Positions 6,840-13,249 of a stretch of DNA of 21,659 nt are shown one piece after another. This DNA comes from Fimenecus sp052273625 (lineage in GTDB: Bacteria; Bacillota; Clostridia; Oscillospirales; Acutalibacteraceae): assembly GCA_052273625.1 (NCBI GenBank), contig DAVZHW010000030.1:1-21659 (forward strand). Reading direction: 5' to 3'. The position numbers and the translations under genes were made by a program. Position 1 is the first letter of the stretch. Each line of letters opens with the position of its first letter. The notes under the pieces are model-generated. The model worked only from the letters and a program-made list of their open reading frames with translations. It was not told where the DNA came from and ran no database searches.

Positions 6840-7892
6840 TTATTTCTTCTTAAAGAATTTTTTGAACGAAATTGCGCCGTCATCATCCTCGTCGCCCGTT
6901 TCATCCTCAACCTCGTCCACAGACTCATAATCGTCTGCGTCTGCGGTTATTTCATTGTCGTCATCATCGTCAAAATCAAGCTCGTCTATATTGAGCGAAA
7001 ATCCGCCGTTATCCTCGGAAGCGTCGGAGGAAATATCCTCAAATTCATCCTCGGGCTCATCGTCAAATGCAGTCTCGTCAAGAGTGAACTCGGCTTCGCT
7101 TTTCGGCTCATCCTCATCATCAAGGATGTTTTCAATATCGGTAAGCTCAAAAATGTCATCCTCAACGGGCTCTTCGACAGTCTCCTCTGCCGCCTCTTCA
7201 ACTGCTTCTTCCGCTTCTTCTTCAACTGCTTCTTCGACTGCTTCTTCAACAGGCTCAACTGCTTCTGCTGTCTCCTCGACCTCAACAGCCTCCTCAACAG
7301 CCTCGGGCTCATCGTCCTGCGGCTCTTCTTCCTTAGGTTCCTCGGAATATGTAGGAAGTCTGTCAAGCAAGGTCAAATGCTCCTTATACATATCCATCAT
7401 CTTGGTACGGAAAGCGGCAACCTCTTTTTTAAGCATTTCAAGAACAAGCTTTTCCTGCGTTACCTTGCGGTTAACGCTACCGATAATCTCGTCCGCCTGC
7501 TTGTTAGCCTCGTGAACTTTAGCGTCTGCAAGTCTTTTAGCATCATCAAGGATTTTATCCGCTTTCTGTGTAGCGCCCGAAAGCATATTCTCCGACTGCT
7601 GTGAAGCCTCTGAAAGCTGCTTTTCGGAGGTTTCCTTTGCCTCCGAGATAATTCTGTCTGCAAGCTTCTGAGCCGAGAGCAAAGCCTGACGCAGGCTGTC
7701 CTCATCCTTCTTATATTCCTCGACCTTGTTGGCAAGGATGCTCATTTTCTTAATGATATTAGCGTTCTCACGGAACATCTGGTCATAGGAAGCGTGAATT
7801 TCATTGAGAAATTCGTCAACCTCCTCTGCCTTGTAGGAGCTTTTGCCCGTGGTGTGAAATTCTTTTGATTTAATCTGATCCGGTGTAAGCAT
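6840..7892 (-). CDS. divIVA: DivIVA-family cell division/polarity protein with long acidic tail
   Basis: DivIVA proteins bind curved membrane at septa and poles and recruit partners. The N-terminal domain is recognisable (LTPDQIKSKEF, then YKAEEVDEFLNEI, about residues 1-35). A long Lys/Glu/Ala coiled coil follows to about residue 180 (FRTKMMDMYKEHL matches the second DivIVA coil). Residues 182-340 are an almost continuous acidic low-complexity tail with EEAVEEA repeats. The last nine residues turn strongly basic and aromatic (FKKFFKKK). At 350 residues it is about twice the Bacillus length (164). The membrane-inserting Phe-Arg pair of Bacillus is replaced by a loop of H-T-T-G-K-S-S. The start ATG at 7892 has GGGGAT 10 bases upstream. 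It lies 33 bases after sepF. Confidence 0.88.
   Translation of the reverse strand: MLTPDQIKSKEFHTTGKSSYKAEEVDEFLNEIHASYDQMFRENANIIKKMSILANKVEEYKKDEDSLRQALLSAQKLADRIISEAKETSEKQLSEASQQSENMLSGATQKADKILDDAKRLADAKVHEANKQADEIIGSVNRKVTQEKLVLEMLKKEVAAFRTKMMDMYKEHLTLLDRLPTYSEEPKEEEPQDDEPEAVEEAVEVEETAEAVEPVEEAVEEAVEEEAEEAVEEAAEETVEEPVEDDIFELTDIENILDDEDEPKSEAEFTLDETAFDDEPEDEFEDISSDASEDNGGFSLNIDELDFDDDDDNEITADADDYESVDEVEDETGDEDDDGAISFKKFFKKK
7161..7304 (-). repeat. Low-complexity tandem-like repeats within divIVA
   Basis: Imperfect copies of an ACTGCTTCTTC-type unit (plus strand, clearest at 7201, 7225 and 7237) encode residues 197-244 of DivIVA as repeated EEAVEEA/VEEPVE blocks. Copy number may vary by slippage. 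The region produces long antisense frames of poly-Ser character that are not genes. Confidence 0.75.
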
Positions 7893-7925
7893 TATTTGTT
7901 ATCCCCAATTCTGACTGAAATTATA

Positions 7926-8402
7926 TTATTTATCAAAAACATAGCCGTTGTTGCCAAGCTCGCTCAAAAGATCCCCGTTTACATCAACATTGAACGGAGT
8001 AATCATAAATGTATCACTTGCAACCTGTCTCATTGTAGCCTTGTTCGCATAGGTAACGCCGCTTAAAAAGTCAAGAACTCTCCTTGCGGTTTCGCCGTTT
8101 ACGGATTCAAGGTTCAATATAACGGTCTTTTTCTGATTGAGATTATCCGCAACTCCTCTCGCCTCTTCCATTGACTTCGGCTTTGTGAGAACGACCTGTA
8201 ATTTTGCGGTTGTATTTATGCTGACAACCTTATTGTGATCGCTCTTTGCCTCACGGTTGCCTCTCTGTGAAAAACGAGGAACAGGCTCGTACTCTTCCTC
8301 CTCGGGCTCTTCGACTTCATCATAGCCCTCAGAGTCGGGAACGTCATAATATTCATCTTCCGAAACCTTAAGAATGTTGCTAAGCTTATCCTTCAAACTC
8401 AT
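7926..8402 (-). CDS. sepF: Cell division protein SepF
   Basis: SepF anchors FtsZ to the membrane and shapes the septum. The 158-residue product has the three expected parts: a short N-terminal amphipathic helix (MSLKDKLSNILKVSED), an acidic linker (about residues 17-45, rich in Glu and Tyr), and the C-terminal SepF domain (about 65-150) with VVLTKPKSMEEARGVADNL, KKTVILNLE and RVLDFLSGVTYA. The start ATG at 8402 has a perfect AGGAGG 8 bases upstream. Its neighbours YggS/YlmE and DivIVA are the usual companions, although ylmG and ylmH, normally between sepF and divIVA, are absent here. Confidence 0.95.
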   Translation of the reverse strand: MSLKDKLSNILKVSEDEYYDVPDSEGYDEVEEPEEEEYEPVPRFSQRGNREAKSDHNKVVSINTTAKLQVVLTKPKSMEEARGVADNLNQKKTVILNLESVNGETARRVLDFLSGVTYANKATMRQVASDTFMITPFNVDVNGDLLSELGNNGYVFDK

Positions 8403-8419
8403 TTCTTTATCCTCCTGAT

Positions 8420-9145
8420 TTAGTATATTCTCGGTCCAAATATCTTTGAACCTATTCTTACATGATTAGAGCCGCAGAGTATTGCCGGAACATAATCCGA
8501 CGACATACCCATAGACAGAGTTTTCATATATACATTATCTATTTTTTTTGAGTCAATGTCAACATACATATTGTATATATTCTCAAAAAATTTACAAAGT
8601 TCTGTGGTTTTTTCGCAAATCGGCGGAATTGTCATCAATCCGCAAATGCGAATTCCCTCAATTTGAGCGATTTCGCAAAGGCTTTCATCGACCGCCTCGG
8701 GCATAAATCCCGTTTTTGACTCTTCCCTGCCGATATTGACCTCAAGCAAAACATCTGTTACAAGTCCCTTTTTAACAGACTGCTTGCCGATCTCCTTTGC
8801 AACCTTGAGAGAATCGACCGACTCGATCATATCAACCTCACCGACAATCTGCGATACCTTATTGGTCTGTAGGTGTCCGATAAGATTTTTGCGTACTCCG
8901 TCAAGCTTCAAATTCGGCTTTTTACGAAGCAGCTCTTGCACCTTGTTTTCGCCGATAAGCGTAATTCCCGAGTCGAGAGCGTGATTTATATACATTTCGT
9001 CAACGGTCTTTGTAACCGCCATAAAGTCAATATCCTCAGGTTTTCTTCCGCTTTTGACAGCCGCTTCGGCAATCTCCTCACGAATATGCTTGAGGTTTGA
9101 CTCAATATCCGAATACTTTTGCTCAATTAAGGATTTTTCCATCAT
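8420..9145 (-). CDS. YggS/YlmE-family PLP-binding protein (PLP homeostasis)
   Basis: This is a PLPBP (PROSC)-type protein, a single-domain alanine-racemase-like barrel that binds pyridoxal phosphate and helps balance free vitamin B6 and amino-acid pools. It has no accepted enzymatic activity. The cofactor lysine is Lys46 in MAVTKT. Other marks are IGENKVQELLRK, HLQTNKV, LLEVNIGREESKTGF, GLMTIPP and the C-terminal LSMGMSSDY with VRIGSKIFG. The start ATG at 9145 (241 residues) has AAGGAA 9 bases upstream and overlaps the preceding gene by 23 bases. An in-frame TTG at 9166 lacks a ribosome site. It is the counterpart of Bacillus ylmE, next to sepF. Confidence 0.92.
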   Translation of the reverse strand: MMEKSLIEQKYSDIESNLKHIREEIAEAAVKSGRKPEDIDFMAVTKTVDEMYINHALDSGITLIGENKVQELLRKKPNLKLDGVRKNLIGHLQTNKVSQIVGEVDMIESVDSLKVAKEIGKQSVKKGLVTDVLLEVNIGREESKTGFMPEAVDESLCEIAQIEGIRICGLMTIPPICEKTTELCKFFENIYNMYVDIDSKKIDNVYMKTLSMGMSSDYVPAILCGSNHVRIGSKIFGPRIY

Positions 9146-10379
9146 AAAGGTCAGTTCCTTCCACAATTATATTATCATAAAGCTCAACAAATCCGTTTTC
9201 GTTGTTGGGATTGTTGCATACAGACATTTCGCTGTCCGAATAATCAATGTTTATCTTCTTGAATTTAACGATATTTCCGTTCAAAACGAAAACGCCCTTT
9301 TGACCGTCAACCTCACGGATTGCTTTGTTAGGCACTTGGAAGCCCGTATGCTCGTCAAAGGTAATTCTGATTTGCTCCGTGCGCAGGCTTGCGTATTGAG
9401 TGCTCATCAAATTACATTTCAGAATAATTCCCGTCTTGCCGTCTGCGGTGTCGCAAATTGCGGAAACAACGGCATTTATAGGCTCTGCCGTGGTCATTGT
9501 AAACTCAACCTTAGCCTTACTTCCGATTGAAAGCTTAACGGCATCCTCATAATTTACAACGCACAAAAGATACCAGTTAAAGCCGTCAACAAGCTTGCCC
9601 ATATAGCTATCCACGTTGCCCTTTTGTGTTTTTGAGCCGTCAAACAGGGCTGAAATCTGCGAGGTCGTCATTGACATTACGTTTTTATAATCGACCGTGC
9701 CTTCATAGCCGTCCGCAACGCTGATATAATATCCCGGGTGCGGTGCTTTAATAGTATTATATCCTATATTTGCACCTTGAAGCTGTGCTAATTTTGCGTT
9801 CAATTCGCCAAGCCTTGCGCTCGGGTCGATAATTGTTCCCGTAGAGAGCTGACGAGAGGTCATTGCGTCTCTGATATTGTTTTCATAAGCTTCGTAAGAG
9901 CTGATATTTCCCTTGCTTATTGCAACAGAATACGCTTCGCACGCCGAATAAATACGCTCGTCAAGCGGTGTAATATCAGCGGTCTGCACACCTACCTTGT
10001 TCTGCAAGGAGGAAAAATATTCAATCTCCTCTTTGACGGCTTCCATCTCGTTATAAGCCTTTGCCGCCTCGTCGCTTGTGAAAACAACCGCAACGTCGTC
10101 CTGACTTGCAACCCTTTTTCCGTCCTCGACAAGCGGTACAAGTGTTCCTGTAACGCTCGCCTCTATCGGATACTCGTCCCTTACGACAAATGCGTCCGTT
10201 ACCGCCGTAGAAGCAATGGTTTTGTTCAGGGCAACCTGCGTTTTAACAGGCTGATAGTTGATTTTGAACACCTGATACAAAAAGAATATTATAAAGATTA
10301 CTCCCGCAACGATATACACGGCGTTCATTTTCTTTTTGTCATCCTTGAAGTGCAATATATTATTCTTTTTTTCAGGCAT
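9123..10379 (-). CDS. HlyD-like membrane-anchored extracytoplasmic protein in the division cluster
   Basis: This is a 418-residue protein with a lysine-rich cytoplasmic N-terminus, one membrane helix at about residues 19-40, and a long outside part. VTGTLVPLVEDGKRVASQDDVAVVF resembles the barrel-sandwich (biotinyl-lipoyl-like) half-motif of HlyD/membrane-fusion proteins. A helical segment follows (about 105-190), and then a second half (TIKAPHPGYYIS) and a beta-rich C-terminal domain ending in a VPNKAIREVDGQKGVFVL stretch typical of the family. No ABC transporter, permease or outer-membrane partner lies nearby. The start ATG at 10379 shares one base with the miaA stop, with AAGG 7 bases upstream. 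The TTG at 10382 is less well spaced. Family resemblance is good, but the function is unknown. Confidence 0.75.
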   Translation of the reverse strand: MPEKKNNILHFKDDKKKMNAVYIVAGVIFIIFFLYQVFKINYQPVKTQVALNKTIASTAVTDAFVVRDEYPIEASVTGTLVPLVEDGKRVASQDDVAVVFTSDEAAKAYNEMEAVKEEIEYFSSLQNKVGVQTADITPLDERIYSACEAYSVAISKGNISSYEAYENNIRDAMTSRQLSTGTIIDPSARLGELNAKLAQLQGANIGYNTIKAPHPGYYISVADGYEGTVDYKNVMSMTTSQISALFDGSKTQKGNVDSYMGKLVDGFNWYLLCVVNYEDAVKLSIGSKAKVEFTMTTAEPINAVVSAICDTADGKTGIILKCNLMSTQYASLRTEQIRITFDEHTGFQVPNKAIREVDGQKGVFVLNGNIVKFKKINIDYSDSEMSVCNNPNNENGFVELYDNIIVEGTDLYDGKILN

Positions 10380-11311
10380 CAAATCACCTTCTTTATATAA
10401 TCAAATACTTTTTCGTAAAAGCTGTCGCCCGTTTCCTCGTCGGGATAAAACCATTTTATATTTTCGTTTCGTCTGAACCAAGTGAGCTGTCTTTTTGCAT
10501 AGTGACGTGTTCCGATTTTAAGGTTTTCCAAAGCCTGCTCAAGTGAAATTTCGCCGTCAAAATAAGGCTTTAATTCCTTGTAACCGATAGCCTGCGAGGC
10601 GGTGGATTTTTTCGGCAAAGCGTAATAGCTTTCAGCCTCCTCTACAAGTCCGTTTTCAACCATAAGGTCAACACGTCTGTTTATTCTGTCGTAAAGAACG
10701 TCTCTGTTTTTGTAATTTATACCGATAAAGCAGCAGTTGTATTTTGTCGGCTCAAGCCTTGACTGTGCAACCGCTTCGGTAGGCGTTTTCCCTGTAAGGG
10801 TATATATTTCAAAGGCTCTGATAATACGCTTTTCATTGTTCGGATGAAGCTTTGATGCGTATTCGGGATCAATTTCCGCAAGCCTTTCAAGCATTTTTTC
10901 GGCACCGACGGATTTTAATTCGTCGCTGAGCTTGTTTCTCAAGGCTTCGTCGCTGTCCGCTTCGGAAAACTTGATATTATTTACAAAGCTGTCAACATAA
11001 AGACCCGTTCCGCCTGCCAAAACGGGCAATTTGCCACGGGATATTATATCCTCGCAGCAGCTTTCGGCATCACTTACAAACTGTGCGACGCTGTACTGCG
11101 AGGTTACGTCCAAAAAGTCGATTAAACGGTGCGGTATGCCCTGCATTTCGGAAGCGGTAGGCTTTGCCGTGGCAATGCTCATACCTTTATATATCTGCAT
11201 TGAGTCGGCTGAAATAATTTCGCCGTTAAATTTCTTTGCACATTCGACCGCAAGCGCAGTTTTACCCGACGCCGTAGGTCCTACGATAACAAGTAAGGAG
11301 GGTTTCTGCAT
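10379..11311 (-). CDS. miaA: tRNA dimethylallyltransferase (MiaA)
   Basis: MiaA transfers a dimethylallyl group to N6 of A37 in tRNAs reading UNN codons, the first step of ms2i6A formation. MiaB, also in this cluster, does the second. The 310-residue product has the P-loop GPTASGKT (11-18), ISADSMQIYKGMSIATAKPT, PHRLIDFLDVTSQYSVAQF, LAGGTGLYVDSF and the tRNA-contact KRQLTWFRRN region near the C-terminus. Length and motifs are standard. The start ATG at 11311 has AAGGG 8 bases upstream and lies 3 bases after the mutL stop. Its stop overlaps the next gene by one base. Confidence 0.96.
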   Translation of the reverse strand: MQKPSLLVIVGPTASGKTALAVECAKKFNGEIISADSMQIYKGMSIATAKPTASEMQGIPHRLIDFLDVTSQYSVAQFVSDAESCCEDIISRGKLPVLAGGTGLYVDSFVNNIKFSEADSDEALRNKLSDELKSVGAEKMLERLAEIDPEYASKLHPNNEKRIIRAFEIYTLTGKTPTEAVAQSRLEPTKYNCCFIGINYKNRDVLYDRINRRVDLMVENGLVEEAESYYALPKKSTASQAIGYKELKPYFDGEISLEQALENLKIGTRHYAKRQLTWFRRNENIKWFYPDEETGDSFYEKVFDYIKKVI

Positions 11312-11314
11312 AAT

Positions 11315-13219
11315 TCACACCCTTCCGAATTGCTTATCAAGTTCATATTTTGTAAGTTCAATCAAAACAGGTCTGCCGTGAGGACAATATCTGACGCTCT
11401 CATCGGATAAAAGCTGTTTTGTAAACTCAATAAGCTCATAATCAGTCTGCTTGTTTCCTGCCTTTACAGCGGCACGGCAGGCTATTGAATGATACACCCA
11501 ATCAAGCTGTTCGGGTAAAATATCTCTTTTATTCTGTGTAAGATAGCCTGCAATTTCGGTTATAAGCTGCATTACGTCCTCGTTTTCAAGATTTAACGGG
11601 CAAGCCCTGACAATAACCGCACCGTCACCGAAATCATCAATTTCAAAGCCTGCGCTTCTTATCATTTCAAGATTTTCCGTAACAGCGACATATTCTTCTT
11701 TTGAAAGTACAACGGTACAAGGCTTTAACATAAGCTGACTGCCGTTTGAGCCGTTGTCCTTTTTAAGCTTGTTATAAAGCATACGCTCATGTGCCGCATG
11801 CTTGTCTATTACCGCAAGCTTTCCGTTGTATTCGGCAAAAATATAAGTCTTGAAAGCCTCGCCGAGATACTTAAACGCAACCTCGCTGTCCTCGCCCTTT
11901 TTAATATCCTTGTTCGGATTTTCGGAATATACCGTTTCGTCGTCATCCTCGTCAAAGGGATTGCTAAACGCCTCTGCGGTTTTTACGGACAGATCAATTT
12001 CGTCCTCATAATTATATTTTTTGTATGTAACACGCTCGGGGGTGTTCAGCTGAATTCGGCTCGGGATATTTTCCTCTGTATTTATAACGGGTCTGCTTGA
12101 AAAAACAGGCGGTTTATCGGTTATAAATTTAGAATTCAGGGTATATAAATCTGTCTGCTCCGCTTCGGGTATAGGCGGCTGTAAAATGTCGATAACAGGC
12201 TTGCTTTTAAGCTGTGCCTGTGGGCGTGAAGCGTCCTGAGTTATGGCATTTTTTGCACAGTAGTACACAAGGTCAAAAATTGCCTTTTCATTTGAGAAAC
12301 GCACCTCTGTTTTTGCGGGATGCACATTGACATCAAGCAATTCCGGTATCATCTCGATAAAAAGCACACACGCAGGATATTTGCCGACCATAATTGAATT
12401 TTTATATGCTTCGTTGAGCGCCGCACTTGCGGTTTTGCTCTTAATGTACCTATTATTTGCAAAGAAAAGCTGCATTGAGCCCGAGCCTCTCGCATAAAAC
12501 GGCTTTGAGACAAAACCCTTGATTTTCATACCGTTAAGCTCATATAAAACAGGTATCATTGAATCTGAAAACTCGTCACCGTACACGGAATAAATTGCGT
12601 TTTTAAGCTCGCCCGTTCCGTCGGTGCAAAGGGTCTGCCTGCCGTCTTTTATAAATCTTATGCTTATCTCGGGATGAGAAAGTGCGATTTTATCGACAAT
12701 ACCGGCAACCGCCATAGCCTCCGACTTGTCGGATTTTAAGAATTTCATTCTCGCAGGGGTATTGTAGAAAAGCTCTCTTATGATTATTGTCGTACCGTTA
12801 GGACAGCCCGCATCATCAAGCGACACCTGTTCTCCGCCGAAGATTTCCATTCTCGTACCGATTTCTTCGTCACGGGTTTTTGTGATTATCTCTGTTTTTG
12901 AAACCGCCGCAACCGACGACAACGCCTCACCCCTGAAGCCGAGGGTCATAATCGCATCCAAATCCTGCGCCGAAGAAATTTTACTTGTAGCATGGCTTAC
13001 GAAAGCAAGCGGAACATCATCCCTTGCAATTCCGCAGCCGTTATCGGTTATTCTTATGTACCTGACACCGCCGTTTTGAATTTCAACGGTTATATCGGTA
13101 GCGCCTGCGTCAATCGAGTTTTCAAGAAGTTCTTTTACAACCGAAGCAGGTCTTTCCACAACCTCGCCTGCGGCTATAAGCTCCCAAATATTTTTAGGCA
13201 ATTTATTTATTTTTCCCAT
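11315..13219 (-). CDS. mutL: DNA mismatch repair protein MutL
   Basis: MutL is the ATPase that links MutS mismatch recognition to strand removal. The 634-residue product has the N-terminal GHKL ATPase (AAGEVVERP, LLENSIDAGA with Glu33, DNGCGI 59-64, TLGFRGEALSS 92-102, VNVHPAK near 300). A variable acidic linker follows (about 330-440), and then the C-terminal dimerisation/endonuclease domain. In the latter, the DQHA(X)2E(X)4E endonuclease motif appears as DKHAAHERMLYN (472-483), with Gln to Lys and the last Glu to Asn. ACRAAVKAG (580-588) and CPHGRP (612-617) are present. The start ATG at 13219 follows GGAGG by 7 bases. It lies 30 bases after mutS. The assignment is certain, while nicking activity is less so. 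Confidence 0.95.
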   Translation of the reverse strand: MGKINKLPKNIWELIAAGEVVERPASVVKELLENSIDAGATDITVEIQNGGVRYIRITDNGCGIARDDVPLAFVSHATSKISSAQDLDAIMTLGFRGEALSSVAAVSKTEIITKTRDEEIGTRMEIFGGEQVSLDDAGCPNGTTIIIRELFYNTPARMKFLKSDKSEAMAVAGIVDKIALSHPEISIRFIKDGRQTLCTDGTGELKNAIYSVYGDEFSDSMIPVLYELNGMKIKGFVSKPFYARGSGSMQLFFANNRYIKSKTASAALNEAYKNSIMVGKYPACVLFIEMIPELLDVNVHPAKTEVRFSNEKAIFDLVYYCAKNAITQDASRPQAQLKSKPVIDILQPPIPEAEQTDLYTLNSKFITDKPPVFSSRPVINTEENIPSRIQLNTPERVTYKKYNYEDEIDLSVKTAEAFSNPFDEDDDETVYSENPNKDIKKGEDSEVAFKYLGEAFKTYIFAEYNGKLAVIDKHAAHERMLYNKLKKDNGSNGSQLMLKPCTVVLSKEEYVAVTENLEMIRSAGFEIDDFGDGAVIVRACPLNLENEDVMQLITEIAGYLTQNKRDILPEQLDWVYHSIACRAAVKAGNKQTDYELIEFTKQLLSDESVRYCPHGRPVLIELTKYELDKQFGRV

Positions 13220-13249
13220 AGCCGCACCTCCGTTGCGAATTTATTTTAA

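Noticed and set aside
7161..7304. Repeats in divIVA considered as a CRISPR or satellite array
   Set aside because: Units are short, imperfect, in frame and without spacers, so they are coding low complexity.
6955..7515. Long plus-strand frame coding a serine-rich protein opposite divIVA
   Set aside because: It is the complement of Glu/Asp codons in the DivIVA acidic tail, with no ribosome site or family resemblance.
9146..9166. TTG start at 9166 for the YggS-like protein
   Set aside because: There is no ribosome site before it, while AAGGAA is well placed for the ATG at 9145.
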